A stretch of 64,000 bases of DNA from Streptomyces eurythermus (GCF_014649115.1 NZ_BMSK01000003.1:1-64000); one strand, 5' to 3'. Positions 18,447-27,718 are shown, counted from the stretch's first letter. The notes: a model not told the origin generated them from the letters alone. Made by a program: numbers and translations.

Positions 18447-19067
18447 TCAGGACTCCTTGACGGCGATGGTCTCCACCGTGTTCGCCACGTGCTCGAACGC
18501 GTCCGCCGCCTCTTCCAGGACGTCCACGATCTGCTTGAGCTTCAGCACCTCGATGGCGTCGTACTTGCCGTTGAAGAGGTGGGCGAGCAGCTTGCGGTGG
18601 ATCTGGTCGGCCTGGTTCTCCAGCCGGTTGACCTCGATCCAGTACTCGGTGAGGTTGTCCATGGTGCGCAGGTTCGGCATGGCCTCGGCCGTCAGCTCCG
18701 CCGCGCGGGCCAGGACCTCGATCTGCTGCTCGACGCCCTTGGGTAGTTCCTCGACGTTGTAGAGGACGACCAGGTCGACGGCTTCCTCCATGAAGTCCAT
18801 GATGTCGTCCAGGGAACCGGCGAGGGCGTAGATGTCCTCCCGGTCGAACGGCGTGATGAACGAGGAGTTCAGCTGGTGGAAGATCGCGTGCGTGGCGTCG
18901 TCACCTGCGTGTTCCGCGGCCCGCATACGCTCTGCGATCTCGGCCCGGGCGGAGGGGTCCGCCCCGAGCAGTTCCATCAGGAGTTTCGAGCCCGTGACGA
19001 TGTTGTCCGCGGACGCGGCGAACATGTCGTAGAAGCTCGTCTCCCTGGGGGTCAGACGAAAGCGCAC
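18447..19067 (-). CDS. DUF47 (PhoU-like) Pit accessory protein
   Basis: A 206-residue all-helical PhoU-like protein of the DUF47 family (start MRFRLTPRETSFYDMFA; FMEEAVDLVVLYN in the middle; LLAHLFNGKYDAIEVLKLK later). These proteins are nearly always cotranscribed with Pit transporters and are thought to regulate phosphate uptake through them. It is seven bases upstream of the transporter gene, so the two form one operon. Confidence 0.9.
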   Translation of the reverse strand: MRFRLTPRETSFYDMFAASADNIVTGSKLLMELLGADPSARAEIAERMRAAEHAGDDATHAIFHQLNSSFITPFDREDIYALAGSLDDIMDFMEEAVDLVVLYNVEELPKGVEQQIEVLARAAELTAEAMPNLRTMDNLTEYWIEVNRLENQADQIHRKLLAHLFNGKYDAIEVLKLKQIVDVLEEAADAFEHVANTVETIAVKES

Positions 19068-19222
19068 GTGGGGTCCTCGGGGTGCTTCGGTTTCGGTCAG
19101 GCTGATGCTAGGCGCATCATCCGGCCACGGCTAACGGGCCGCATCCCAGTGTCGCCCATCGGGCGCGGTGATGAGCACAGGGGCGTACGAAGGCCCCCTT
19201 ACCCCGCAAAGTTCGTTACCAT

Positions 19223-19239
19223 ATACCCAGTAGGGGTAT
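19223..19239. promoter_or_regulatory. CsoR operator
   Basis: An inverted repeat ATACCC-AGTAG-GGGTAT lies 44 bases upstream of csoR. It matches the G-tract palindromes (TACCC/GGGTA with a short spacer) bound by actinobacterial CsoR in the absence of Cu(I). It probably mediates autoregulation. Confidence 0.85.
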
Positions 19240-19282
19240 CTATCCCTTTTGTCCGCAGCTCGTCCCGAGACGGAGGCCCGCG

Positions 19283-19591
19283 ATGACGACGACGACCGAG
19301 GCCGGCGCCACGCACGGCTACCACAAGCAGAAGGACGAGCACCTCAAGCGGCTGCGCCGCATCGAGGGGCAGATCCGCGGTCTGCAGCGGATGGTGGACG
19401 AGGACACCTACTGCATCGACATACTCACGCAGGTCTCCGCCTCCACCAAGGCCCTGCAGTCCTTCGCGCTCCAGCTGCTGGAGGAGCACCTGCGGCACTG
19501 CGTGGCGGACGCGGCCCTCAAGGGCGGCGACGAGATCGACGCGAAGGTGGACGAGGCGACGAAGGCGATCGCCCGCCTGCTGCGCACCTGA
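19283..19591 (+). CDS. csoR: Copper-sensing repressor CsoR
   Basis: A 102-residue all-helical repressor of the CsoR/RcnR family. The Cu(I) ligands fit the family fingerprint: Cys44 in DTYCIDIL, and His69 with Cys73 in HLRHC. The DNA-contact surface GYHKQKDEHLKRLRRIEGQI is intact. It would release its operator, found just upstream, when copper rises, derepressing itself and copper export genes elsewhere. No copper ATPase or chaperone gene adjoins it here. Confidence 0.93.
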   Translation: MTTTTEAGATHGYHKQKDEHLKRLRRIEGQIRGLQRMVDEDTYCIDILTQVSASTKALQSFALQLLEEHLRHCVADAALKGGDEIDAKVDEATKAIARLLRT

Positions 19592-19616
19592 GCGACGGGG
19601 GCGGTACGGGCCGGGC

Positions 19617-19778
19617 TCAGGCCGGATCGCGTTCCTCGGCGACGCGCAGCACCTCGTCGATGCTCTCCAGGCTGAGCCGGTCCTCGGCGGCCGAGGCCGC
19701 GATGATCAGCTCTCCGCAGAGTTCGATCTCGGCGAGGGCCACGTGGTCCTGAACCGCCGTGCCGCCGACCGGAGCCAC
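19617..19778 (-). CDS. Small conserved-looking hypothetical protein
   Basis: A 53-residue acidic protein (MAPVGGTAVQDHVALAEIEL... then ESIDEVLRVAEERDPA). The mixture of residues and clear helical periodicity look like real coding sequence. I have chosen the GTG at 19778, eight bases after GAGG; another GTG lies three codons upstream. It converges on csoR. The function is unknown, and there is no recognisable domain. Confidence 0.55.
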   Translation of the reverse strand: MAPVGGTAVQDHVALAEIELCGELIIAASAAEDRLSLESIDEVLRVAEERDPA

Positions 19779-19895
19779 CCGCCTCACCTCTTCCCTGCCG
19801 TCACCGCCTCCTAGGGTAGGCAGTGGCCCGCACCCCGCGCATGGCACGGACGGGCTACTTACAAAGGGACGTCTGGTACTAGTGACTGGCCGGAA

Positions 19896-20756
19896 TCAGC
19901 CGCTCTCGCCGGGCTCGTCCCCGGCGACCCGGCCCGTGTAGATGTCCGCCGGGGCCGGCAGCCGGATGTCCGCCGCCGTGCCGAAGCCGTACAGCAGCAG
20001 GGTGGAGGCGACCGCGACGGTGGCCCTGGCGTGGCCGTTGGAGAAGCTGAAGCGCTGCCGGAGCTTGCGGATGCGGCCCTGGTCGTCCAGGTAGACGTCG
20101 AACGGCACCCGGGCCGTGGCGAACCCTTTCGCCGCCGCGGCCAGCGCCGCCCGGTTCCCGGCCGAGGCGTACCGGGCCGCGTGGCCGAGATCGGCGGTGC
20201 CCCGGTAGTGGCGTACGGCCGTCCCGGCCACCTCGGTACGGCCCACGAAGGTCGCCTCGCGGGTCCCGCGCAGCAGCTCCGCCGCCACGTACGGGTCGGT
20301 GGCGCCGCCGGTGACCAGATTGCCGTCGGACAGCGTCGCGGTCTCCACCCGCACCCACTTGTCGGCGGGCACGCCCGCGCCCCGGTTCTTCATGTACAGC
20401 GCGCCGGGGGTGAGGAGTTCGGTGATGGGCCGGTGTCCGGCGGCGCCGGTGGGGTCCGCGGGGAGCATCACGGTGAGCCGGCCGAGGCGGCGGCGGTAGT
20501 CGTAGACGCCCCGGCCCCGGATGGTGACGCGGGTGCCGCCGGTGGCCATCTCCATGGAGGTGCCGGCCTTGGAGCTGCCCGCGTCCCGCAGCGCCCGGGC
20601 GGCCCGGTGCAGCGCGCCCAGGGGGTCGTCCGCGCCCTTGACGTCCTCGGCGGCGGCCCCGCTGCCGGAACAGCCGCAGGCGCCCGCCGCGAGGCCGAGG
20701 AGGATGACCGTCGCGGCGACCGTCCTGCCCGCGCGCCTGTGCTGCCGCCGATCCAT
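19896..20756 (-). CDS. Putative lipoprotein
   Basis: A 286-residue exported protein. The N-terminus RRAGRTVAATVILLGLAAGAC is a lipoprotein-type signal, with Cys27 or Cys29 as the lipidation site. The mature part (TSMEMATGGTRVTIRGRG, ALYMKNRG, KWVRVE) resembles the LppX/LprG-like half-barrel lipoproteins of actinobacteria, which carry lipids, but the match is by feel only. The ATG at 20756 begins MDRRQHRR. No operon partner is obvious. Confidence 0.72.
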   Translation of the reverse strand: MDRRQHRRAGRTVAATVILLGLAAGACGCSGSGAAAEDVKGADDPLGALHRAARALRDAGSSKAGTSMEMATGGTRVTIRGRGVYDYRRRLGRLTVMLPADPTGAAGHRPITELLTPGALYMKNRGAGVPADKWVRVETATLSDGNLVTGGATDPYVAAELLRGTREATFVGRTEVAGTAVRHYRGTADLGHAARYASAGNRAALAAAAKGFATARVPFDVYLDDQGRIRKLRQRFSFSNGHARATVAVASTLLLYGFGTAADIRLPAPADIYTGRVAGDEPGESG

Positions 20757-20865
20757 CGCCTGCCTACCCCCAAGCCGGAGTGTCCGTCACGGGCCCCCTG
20801 TCGTCCGGATAACGACGGCTGGCAGGCGTCGTCACGCCGGCCGCGCGCTCGGTACGGTGGCCGGT

Positions 20866-21051
20866 GTGGCACTCACCTCGGCGCAGCAGGACGGGCCGGA
20901 GCACGCCCGGTCCGGGCAGGAACACCGCACCACGACGACCGAACAGGGCCGCTTCTGCGTGGCCCGCTGCACCTGCGGCTGGCGCGGCCCCGCCCGCCGC
21001 GCCCGCAGCCAGGCCCGCACGGACGCGGAAACCCACACGGCGGCCGGCTGA
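20866..21051 (+). CDS. Small CxC-containing hypothetical protein
   Basis: A 61-residue protein whose central part reads TTEQGRFCVARCTCGWRG, followed by a basic helix ending in AETHTAAG. The three cysteines within seven residues and the His near the end could bind zinc. The codon pattern is typical of Streptomyces genes and the protein looks like a widely conserved small one. GTG start at 20866; an overlapping GTG two bases earlier is out of frame. No function can be assigned. Confidence 0.6.
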   Translation: MALTSAQQDGPEHARSGQEHRTTTTEQGRFCVARCTCGWRGPARRARSQARTDAETHTAAG

Positions 21052-21098
21052 CCGCCCGGGGTGACCTCGGCCGCCCGGTCTTCCCCGGCCTCCGGGTC

Positions 21099-21271
21099 CG
21101 GGCGGGAGGCCGCGGTTTGGACCATGTCGGCCTTGTGCCCTTCCCCGACCGGCCGGGCCGGGGGGCAGCGGTTCGGCCTCGCGTGCCGGCCGTCCTGTCG
21201 TCTTCGGCGGCCGAGGCCGGGCGGGGTCCCTCGGTCGCCTTCGTCCTTCCCGGACGGGCGGGAGGCCGCGG
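21099..21271. repeat. 17-base direct repeat in a noncoding spacer
   Basis: The sequence CGGGCGGGAGGCCGCGG occurs at 21099-21115 and again at 21255-21271. Both lie in a GC-rich spacer of about 270 bases that shows no convincing gene. The flanks are also loosely similar (CCTCGG and TTCC upstream of each), so the spacer may have arisen by local duplication. Confidence 0.6.
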
Positions 21272-21325
21272 GCTCGGTGCCGGCGTTCTCGCCGGTGCCC
21301 GTGGTCCCGCCGGGAGGGCCTGGTC

Positions 21326-21763
21326 TCAGTCCGCTTGGTCCCGGTCCCGTCGTTCCCCATGGTCCGCCGGGGCGAGCGCGTCCAGCAGCTCCCGGTCCCG
21401 GGGCTGGGTCAGGCGGGTGCGGGCCGCGGCCGGGGCGAGCCACAGGACGCGGTCGACCTCGTCGTTCGGTGTGAAGTGGCCGGAAACCGCCTCGGCGGCC
21501 CAGTACCGCACCCGTTTGAAGCGGCCGTCGGCCGAATAGCAGACGGCCGGCAGCTCCGCGCCGGGATCGGCGGTGTACCCGGTCTCCTCCGCGACCTCGC
21601 GCAGCGCCCCGGCGAGCGGGTCCTCGCCCCGCTTCAGCTTGCCCTTGGGGTGCGACCAGTCGTCGTACTTGGGCCGGTGCACCAGGCAGACCTCCAGGGC
21701 GCCGGTGAGCGGCGAACGGCGCCACAGGACGCAGCCGGCCGCCTGGACCACGCTGTCGGGCAC
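21326..21763 (-). CDS. Nudix (MutT-like) hydrolase
   Basis: A 145-residue Nudix hydrolase. The signature G-x5-E-x7-R-E-x2-E-E-x-G is complete (Gly41, Glu47, Arg55, Glu56, Glu59, Glu60, Gly62), so metal-dependent pyrophosphohydrolysis is expected. WSHPKGKLKRGE before the box is typical of MutT1-like proteins; in mycobacteria the relative degrades 8-oxo-dGTP and Ap4A. GTG start with AAGGAG six bases before. It follows the ppk and CHAD genes, a common polyphosphate-linked neighbourhood. Confidence 0.87.
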   Translation of the reverse strand: MPDSVVQAAGCVLWRRSPLTGALEVCLVHRPKYDDWSHPKGKLKRGEDPLAGALREVAEETGYTADPGAELPAVCYSADGRFKRVRYWAAEAVSGHFTPNDEVDRVLWLAPAAARTRLTQPRDRELLDALAPADHGERRDRDQAD

Positions 21764-21768
21764 GCCGT

Positions 21769-21812
21769 ACTCCTTCCGGTTCAGGGCGCGACTCCTTCCG
21801 GCTCAGGGCGCG
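21769..21812. repeat. 22-base tandem duplication at a gene junction
   Basis: Two adjacent 22-base units (ACTCCTTCCGGTTCAGGGCG... and the same with GGCTC) differ at one base. On the minus strand each contains the end of the CHAD gene and a GGAAGGAGT ribosome-binding site. The unit next to the Nudix start supplies its site. Confidence 0.85.
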
Positions 21813-22933
21813 GTGACGGTCTGCTTCTGCCAGGCCTGCTGGAACGCGAACCGGGCCGCCTCCACCTCGTGCCGCTGGTCGGCGTGGAGCACCCCGAGGG
21901 CGTAGGCGGTGGCCGGGGTGATCCGGGGCGTACGGGCCGCCTGGGCCGCCGCCGCTGCCGCCTCCGAGGCGTCCCGGTGCCGGTTCAGCGCCTGCCCGGC
22001 CGTCAGCAGCCGTACGTCCAGCGGGGCGTCACCGCCGTGCAGCACCTCGCGGGCGTACCGGTACAGCCGCAGCAGCAGCCGGACCTGGTGCCAGGGGCCG
22101 TCCTGGGGATGCGGGGACGGCTCCGGGGACAGGCCGTGGACCAGCGCCTCCGCGTTGTAGGGGTGGCCGGCGGTGACCAGGGGCAGCGCGGCCACGGCGT
22201 CCGTGAGGCGCTCCTCCGCGGCGGCGGCCAGCGGGCCCAGCTCGGTGCCGGGCGCGGCCGGGGTGAGGGGGACCTCGCTGGCCAGCACGGCGACCTTGTC
22301 GGCCACCGCGTGGAAGCGGGAGGAGCCGAGGGCCTGGAGCGCCGTGGAGTGGGCCCTGGTCCGGGCCAGGGTCAGCTGGCGTTCCAGCAGGGCACCGGCC
22401 TTGGCCGCGCCGACGGTGAGGGTGCCGCGTTCCGTCGGCGCCGTGGCGTACGCCGGCCCGCCGGGGTTCGCCGTCTTCCCGGGCAGGACACGGCCGCCGA
22501 CCGCCATCGCGTCGACCGTCTGCACCGGCAGCGCGGTCACCCCGGACAACCGGTGCAGCGCCAGCAGCAGCCGCTCCAGGCGGGCCTGGTAGGCGTGCTC
22601 CAGGCCCAGCGTGCCGGAAAGCCAGGCCAGTTCGGGGCGGATCTCCTCGGACCAGTCGGGGTCGAGGAGCGGGCGGAAGGTGTGCAGGCTGCCGCTGATG
22701 CGGCGGGCCGAGCGGCGCAGGGCGCGCGCCGCGTCGACGGACTCCCGCGTGCCGTCGCCCGCGCCGCCCGTACCCGCGCGCGGGGGAGTGCTCCCGCCGT
22801 TGCCGCCGGTCTCCCGGTGCAGGCGCAGGGCGCGGAGGAACTCCGTGGCCTGGGCGCGCAGGTAGTCCGCGAGGGCGTCCCCCGCCACCGCCTCGGCCGT
22901 GGGGTCCGTCTGGTCAAGGTGTTGCTGTGCCAC
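21803..22933 (-). CDS. CHAD domain protein
   Basis: A 376-residue helical protein. The family hallmarks are repeated conserved histidines and arginines: [14 protein letters not shown] near the start, [15 protein letters not shown], and [20 protein letters not shown] in the second half. CHAD domains bind polyphosphate granules. Directly downstream of ppk, with its GTG start overlapping the ppk stop by 20 bases, it is probably part of polyphosphate metabolism. A CGGAGG site precedes the GTG. Confidence 0.87.
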   Translation of the reverse strand: MAQQHLDQTDPTAEAVAGDALADYLRAQATEFLRALRLHRETGGNGGSTPPRAGTGGAGDGTRESVDAARALRRSARRISGSLHTFRPLLDPDWSEEIRPELAWLSGTLGLEHAYQARLERLLLALHRLSGVTALPVQTVDAMAVGGRVLPGKTANPGGPAYATAPTERGTLTVGAAKAGALLERQLTLARTRAHSTALQALGSSRFHAVADKVAVLASEVPLTPAAPGTELGPLAAAAEERLTDAVAALPLVTAGHPYNAEALVHGLSPEPSPHPQDGPWHQVRLLLRLYRYAREVLHGGDAPLDVRLLTAGQALNRHRDASEAAAAAAQAARTPRITPATAYALGVLHADQRHEVEAARFAFQQAWQKQTVTAP

Positions 22934-25280
22934 GCCGGCGCCTCCGGGCGTCTATGAGCATCTCCTGGACGTTGCGCAGGGGCCCGCCGTCCCCGTCGGT
23001 CGCGTGCCGCGTCCACTCGCCGTCCGGGCCGAGGTGCCAGGAGGCGGTGGTGTCGGACATGCCGGTGTCCAGCAGCCGGTTGAGGGCTGCGCGGTGGCCG
23101 GGGTCGACGACCCGGACCAGGGCCTCTATCCGGCGGTCGAGATTGCGGTGCATCATGTCGGCGCTGCCGATCCACACCTCGGGTTCGCCGCCGTTGCCGA
23201 AGGCGAACACCCGGGAGTGTTCCAGGAAGCGGCCGAGGATGGAGCGGACCCGGATGTTCTCCGACAGGCCGGTCACACCGGGGCGTATCGCGCAGATGCC
23301 GCGTACCCATACGTCCACCGGCACGCCCGCCTGGGACGCGCGGTAGAGGGCGTCGATGACCGCCTCGTCCACGATCGAGTTGACCTTGATCCGGATGAAG
23401 GCCGGCCGGCCCGCGCGGTGGTGCTGGATCTCCTTGTGGATGCGGGAGACCAGGCCGTCGCGCAGCGACTTGGGTGCCACCAGCAGCCGGCGGTAGGTCT
23501 CCCGGCGGGAGTAGCCGGACAGCCGGTTGAACAGGTCGGAGAGGTCCGCGCCGACCTGGGGGTCCGCGGTGAGCAGGCCGAGGTCCTCGTAGAGGCGGGC
23601 CGTCTTCGGGTGGTAGTTGCCGGTGCCGACGTGGCTGTAGCGGCGCAGGACCTCGCCCTCCTGGCGGACCACCAGGGACAGCTTGCAGTGGGTCTTCAGC
23701 CCGACCAGGCCGTAGACGACGTGGCAGCCGGCCTCCTCCAGCTTGCGCGCCCACTTGATGTTGGCGTGCTCGTCGAAGCGGGCCTTGATCTCGACCAGGA
23801 CGAGGACCTGCTTGCCGGACTCGGCGGCGTCGATGAGCGCGTCGACTATGGGCGAGTCGCCGGAGGTCCGGTACAGGGTCTGCTTGATCGCGAGGACGTC
23901 CGGGTCGGCGGCGGCCTGCTCCAGGAAGGCCTGCACGGAGGTGGAGAAGCTGTCGTAGGGGTGGTGCAGGAGCACGTCCCGGGCGCGCAGGGCGGCGAAG
24001 ATGTCGGGCGGGGACGCCGACTCCACCTCGGCGAGGTCGCGGTGGGTGCCGGCGATGAACTTCCGGTACTTCAGCTCCGGCCGGTCCAGCGAGTGGATCC
24101 GGAACAGGCCGGTGAGGTCCAGCGGGCCGGGCAGCGGGTACACCTCGGCCTCGGAGATCTTCAGCTCGCGCACCAGCAGGTCCAGCACCTCGCGGTCGAT
24201 GGACTCCTCGACCTCCAGGCGCACCGGCGGGCCGAAGCGGCGCCGCATGAGTTCCTTCTCCAGGGCCTGGAGCAGGTTCTCGGTGTCGTCCTCCTCGACC
24301 TCCAGGTCCTCGTTGCGGGTGATCCGGAAGGCGTGGTGCTCCAGGATCTCCATGCCCGGGAACAGCTCTTCGAGGTGGTTGGGGGCGGCGATGACGTCCT
24401 CGATGGGGACGTAGCGGCCCGGGGATGCCTCCAGGAAGCGGGACAGCAGCGGCGGTACCTTCACCCGGGCGAAGTGCTTGTGGCCGCTGACCGGGTTGCG
24501 CACGACGACGGCCAGGTTCAGCGAGAGCCCGGAGATGTACGGGAAGGGGTGCGCGGGGTCGACGGCCAGCGGGGTGAGGACGGGGAAGATCTGGTTCCGG
24601 AACAGCGTGAAGAGGCGGGCCTGCTCCTTCTCCGTCAGCTCCTGCCAGCGGACCAGGTGGATGCCCTCCTCGGCGAGCGCGGGGGCGACGTCCTCGTGGT
24701 AGCAGGCGGCGTGCCGGGCCATCAGCTCCCGGGAGCGGGCCCAGATCATCTCCAGCACCTCGCGCGGCTGGAGCCCGGAGGCGGACTTGGTCGCGACCCC
24801 GGTGGCGATGCGGCGCTTCAGGCCGGCCACCCGGACCATGAAGAACTCGTCCAGGTTGCTGGCGAAGATGGCGAGGAAGTTCGCGCGCTCCAGCAGCGGG
24901 GTGTCCGGGTCCTCGGCCAGCTCCAGGACCCGCTCGTTGAAGGCCAGCCAGCTGCGCTCGCGGTCGAGGAAACGTCCCTGGGGCAGGGGGGCGCCGACGG
25001 CCTGGGTCTCCTCGTACGCGTCGAGGTCCGCGTCGAGGTCGGGCGCCAGACCGGAGACGGCGGTGGACACGGCGCGCTGCCGGTGCGCGGCGAGGGAGCC
25101 CACGGGGGGCTGCGGCGTGTGCGGGGCCTCGGCCTGGGTCTCGTGCTGCCTCATGAACCCATTCTTCCCCGCCGCGGGTGACACGGGCGCGTCGGAACGC
25201 GCGGGCGGGAGCCGCACGGTTCCGCTGCCCGCGGCGGGCCCCTCGGGGGGCGGCGAAGGCTCTGGCACGACGGGTGTCAT
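22914..25280 (-). CDS. ppk: Polyphosphate kinase 1
   Basis: A protein of up to 788 residues that polymerises the gamma-phosphate of ATP into polyphosphate. Visible landmarks are [16 protein letters not shown] at the start of the N-domain, [17 protein letters not shown], and the autophosphorylation-region motif [20 protein letters not shown]. An in-frame ATG at 25154 (MRQHETQ) would remove 42 Pro/Ala-rich residues and has GGGGAAG upstream, so the true start is uncertain. In S. lividans ppk is PhoP-controlled. I see no clear PHO box here. Confidence 0.94.
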   Translation of the reverse strand: MTPVVPEPSPPPEGPAAGSGTVRLPPARSDAPVSPAAGKNGFMRQHETQAEAPHTPQPPVGSLAAHRQRAVSTAVSGLAPDLDADLDAYEETQAVGAPLPQGRFLDRERSWLAFNERVLELAEDPDTPLLERANFLAIFASNLDEFFMVRVAGLKRRIATGVATKSASGLQPREVLEMIWARSRELMARHAACYHEDVAPALAEEGIHLVRWQELTEKEQARLFTLFRNQIFPVLTPLAVDPAHPFPYISGLSLNLAVVVRNPVSGHKHFARVKVPPLLSRFLEASPGRYVPIEDVIAAPNHLEELFPGMEILEHHAFRITRNEDLEVEEDDTENLLQALEKELMRRRFGPPVRLEVEESIDREVLDLLVRELKISEAEVYPLPGPLDLTGLFRIHSLDRPELKYRKFIAGTHRDLAEVESASPPDIFAALRARDVLLHHPYDSFSTSVQAFLEQAAADPDVLAIKQTLYRTSGDSPIVDALIDAAESGKQVLVLVEIKARFDEHANIKWARKLEEAGCHVVYGLVGLKTHCKLSLVVRQEGEVLRRYSHVGTGNYHPKTARLYEDLGLLTADPQVGADLSDLFNRLSGYSRRETYRRLLVAPKSLRDGLVSRIHKEIQHHRAGRPAFIRIKVNSIVDEAVIDALYRASQAGVPVDVWVRGICAIRPGVTGLSENIRVRSILGRFLEHSRVFAFGNGGEPEVWIGSADMMHRNLDRRIEALVRVVDPGHRAALNRLLDTGMSDTTASWHLGPDGEWTRHATDGDGGPLRNVQEMLIDARRRRRGTATP

Positions 25281-25890
25281 TGGCCGAGCGTCGCAAGCCA
25301 GGCTGAATCAATGGTTACGGCGACATGACGTGTGGGATAGCGGGGAGCGGCCCGAAGGGGGGCGGGCCGAGGCCGGACGGCCGGCCGTGGGAGCGGTGGG
25401 GCGGGTGCGGGGCAGCCCCGATCCGCTTCTCGGCCCCGTCCCCGTCCCGTCGCTCCCCGTGCACGGTCCCGGCTCCTCGCTCCTCGGCCCGGCCCCGGTG
25501 TGCGGCGATTCCCGGCGCCCTCCCCGGCCCGGTGCTCGCCCGGGTCCGCCCGTCTCTTCGCGGCCCCGGTCGCGCGCACGGTGTGGACGGATCCGGCCGG
25601 CGGGAGCGGGCTCCGGCGGCCCCGCCGAAGCGCACGGGCCGTACACGTACCCGTCCCGGAGCTCCGAGCCGGCCGCGGCCCGTCGCTCCTCGGCCCGGGC
25701 GTGACCCGTTGCTTCTCGGGCCCGGGCTCCGGCCCCGGCGGCCGCCGCCCGTCCGGGCAGGGGCGGCCGGTGCTCTCCGTACCGGGGCCCGTCTGCTCTC
25801 CTGGGTGGTCCACGCGGGGCGGGAGGGAAGGTCCGGAAGCCGATCGTGACCGGTGTGAACCGTTCGGCGGGTCCCGTCCGATGAGGAGAT
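25281..25890. other. 610-base GC-rich spacer without a supported gene
   Basis: No coding sequence is convincing on either strand: the open frames are only the Pro/Arg/Gly-rich shadows expected of very GC-rich DNA. The spacer is internally repetitive, with several copies of a motif near GCTCCTCGGCCCGG or GCTTCTCGG(C/G)CCCGG (around 25430, 25475, 25685 and 25710). The left end holds the ppk promoter and the right end the sigma gene's promoter. Confidence 0.6.
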
Positions 25891-26664
25891 GTGAGCGAGA
25901 CGAGAAGCGACGCGGAGCTGCTGCGGGCCATCGCGGCGGACCGCGACCGGCACGCCTTCGAGGAGCTGTTCCGGCGGTACGCGCCGTGGCTGACCGCGCG
26001 GCTGCGCGGACGCTGCGCCGACGCCGGGGTCGTGGACGACATCGTCCAGGAGACCTTCCTCGCGATCTGGCGGGGCAAGGCCCGCTACCGCCAGGAGGGC
26101 GAGGTGGCCGGCTGGCTGTGGCGCATCGGCTCCCGCCGCCTGGTGGACGCCCAGCGCGGCGACGGCGCGCGCGGCCGGCTGCGGCAGGCGCTGGCCCGGC
26201 TGCGCCACCGGGACGAGGTGTCCGCCGAGGACCGGGTGCTGGCGGGCGTGGAGCACGGCGACCTGGCGGGCGCGCTGGTCCGGCTCTCCCCGGAGCTGCG
26301 GGCGGTGCTCCAGGCGACGGTCATCGACGGGCTGACCACCCAGGAGGCGGCCGACCTGCTCGGGATTCGGACGACCCGCACCCGGGCCGGCCGGCGGCCA
26401 CGGCGCTGCTGGCCGCCGCCCTGCTCGCCCCGCTGCTGCTGCCGGACGACTGGCCCCTGTTCGTGCCCGCCGGGGATCCCCGCTGGGCCACGGCCCACGA
26501 CCACTGGGCCTGGCTGCTGGCGGCGGCGGGCGCGGTGTGGCTGGGGACCCTCCACGAGCCGCTGCGACGCCCCTTCCGGCGCCGGTCGCCAAGGCCCCGG
26601 CGCTCGGACTGACGCGGTGCTCACGTCTCCGTGCGGTACATCAGGTCGGTCTCGTGGACGGTGA
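25891..26664 (+). pseudogene. RNA polymerase sigma factor, truncated in region 4.2 and fused out of frame
   Basis: Residues 1 to about 157 form a normal sigma-70-family factor. Region 2 is visible as AFEELFRRYAPWLTARLR, DDIVQETFLAIWRGKARYR and VAGWLWRIGSRRLVDA; region 4.1 as LSPELRAVLQATVIDGLTTQEAADLLGI. There it should continue with the recognition helix (roughly P-x-G-T-V-K-T-R). Instead the frame runs into about 100 residues of Cys/Pro/Arg-rich nonsense ending at 26664, inside mshD. The recognition helix is gone, so -35 binding should be lost. The GTG start has AGGAG only two bases away, an unusually short gap. Confidence 0.75.
26371..26612 (+). pseudogene. C-terminal remnant of a membrane protein, out of frame with the sigma gene
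   Basis: In the frame one base off from the sigma factor, the sequence from about 26371 reads as a genuine membrane-protein tail: ATALLAAALLAPLLLPDDW, then a loop, then WAWLLAAAGAVWLGTLHEPL and a basic end, stopping at 26612. No start codon or upstream coding sequence belongs to it. In Streptomyces, sigma factors of this type are often followed by a zinc-finger anti-sigma and ABC transporter genes. A deletion fusing the sigma gene to the last gene of such an operon would give exactly this structure. Confidence 0.6.
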
Positions 26665-27547
26665 AGCCCAGCCGCTCGTACACCGTCACCGCCGCCTTGT
26701 TGTCGGCGTCGACGTAGAGCATCGCGGTCGGCAGCTGCTGGGCGGCCAGGTGGCGCAGCCCGACCGTGGTGAGGGCCTTGCCGAGGCCGCCGCCCTGCTC
26801 GCCGGGGCGCACCCCGAGGACGTAGACCTCGCCGAGGCCCTCCTCGGCGTGCGTCTTGGTCCAGTGGAAGCCGATCAGCTCCCCGCGCCGCTCGGCGAGG
26901 AAGAACCCGGCCGGGTCGAACCACGGCTCGGCCTTGCGGTCGTCCAGGTCCCGCTGGGTCAGCGAGCCCTGCTCCGGGTGGTGGGCGAAGGCGGCGGCGT
27001 TCACCGCGAGCCAGGCCGCGTCGTCCTTGCCGGGCACGAAGGTCCGCACGCTCACGCCCTCCGGCAGCACCGGCTCGGGCAGCTCCAGGTCGGTCAACGG
27101 CCGTCGCATCTGGCGCAGTTCCCGGAACAGCGTCAGGCCCAGCACCTGGGCGAGGTGCCGGGCGGCGGGGTGTCCGCCGTGCGCCCACACCCGCAGCCGC
27201 TTGCCGGAGGCGGCGAGCAGGGCCGAGCCGAGGGCCCGCCCGTGCCCGTGTCCGCGCTGCGCGGGGTGGACGACGAGTTCGGCGGCCGGCGGCTCCACCG
27301 GGTCGGTGTCCTCCAGCTGGGCGTAGCCGGCGAGTTCGCCGCCGACCGTCAGCAGCAGATGCGAGACGCCCTCGCGGGAGCCGCCGCGCAGGTGCAGCCG
27401 GCCCTGCTCGGACACCGGTTGCTGCCCGTCGGCGCGGGCGGCCTCGCCGAGCAGGCGCAGCACGGCCTCGCCCTGGTCCGGGGTGAGCGCGGAGTGGGTC
27501 TCGATGGAGCGGGCGGAAAAGCCCCGTACGGTGTCGTCGCTGCTCAT
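26621..27547 (-). CDS. mshD: Mycothiol synthase (two GNAT domains)
   Basis: A 308-residue protein with two tandem GNAT domains. The N-terminal one has ELVVHPAQRGHGHGRALGSA; the catalytic C-terminal one has VYVLGVRPGEQGGGLGKALT and ends with the MLYVDADNKAAVTVYERLGF signature of MshD. It acetylates Cys-GlcN-Ins with acetyl-CoA in the last step of mycothiol synthesis, the main actinobacterial thiol. The length matches the family. The truncated sigma frame overlaps its 3' end, which supports that frame being non-functional. Confidence 0.94.
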   Translation of the reverse strand: MSSDDTVRGFSARSIETHSALTPDQGEAVLRLLGEAARADGQQPVSEQGRLHLRGGSREGVSHLLLTVGGELAGYAQLEDTDPVEPPAAELVVHPAQRGHGHGRALGSALLAASGKRLRVWAHGGHPAARHLAQVLGLTLFRELRQMRRPLTDLELPEPVLPEGVSVRTFVPGKDDAAWLAVNAAAFAHHPEQGSLTQRDLDDRKAEPWFDPAGFFLAERRGELIGFHWTKTHAEEGLGEVYVLGVRPGEQGGGLGKALTTVGLRHLAAQQLPTAMLYVDADNKAAVTVYERLGFTVHETDLMYRTET

Positions 27548-27632
27548 GCGTACGAGAGTACGGGGCGCCCGGGGCGAAGTCCCGGCATACCGGCGGCGAA
27601 GGCAGCGGGGGCGGGCGGTGTCGAAGGGAAAC

Positions 27633-27646
27633 CAGGTTGTGACCTG
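27633..27646. repeat. Short inverted repeat upstream of the 5'-nucleotidase
   Basis: CAGGT-TGTG-ACCTG, a five-base-arm palindrome, lies 73 bases before the 5'-nucleotidase start and upstream of a TTGACT hexamer. It could be an operator, although the arms are short. Confidence 0.4.
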
Positions 27647-27718
27647 AACCCCCTGTCTCTCTACGCGCGTTGACTTTAGGCTGCGCCGAGCACCACAGCC
27701 GACCCACAGGGGGGTTCC

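Noticed and set aside
25281..25330. A PHO box upstream of ppk
   Set aside because: Only a loose GATTCAGCC match without 11-base periodicity is visible.
27632..27675. A PHO box upstream of the 5'-nucleotidase gene
   Set aside because: Reverse-strand GGTTCAGGTCAC has one partial unit but no 11-base repeat, so it does not meet the standard set by the pst array.
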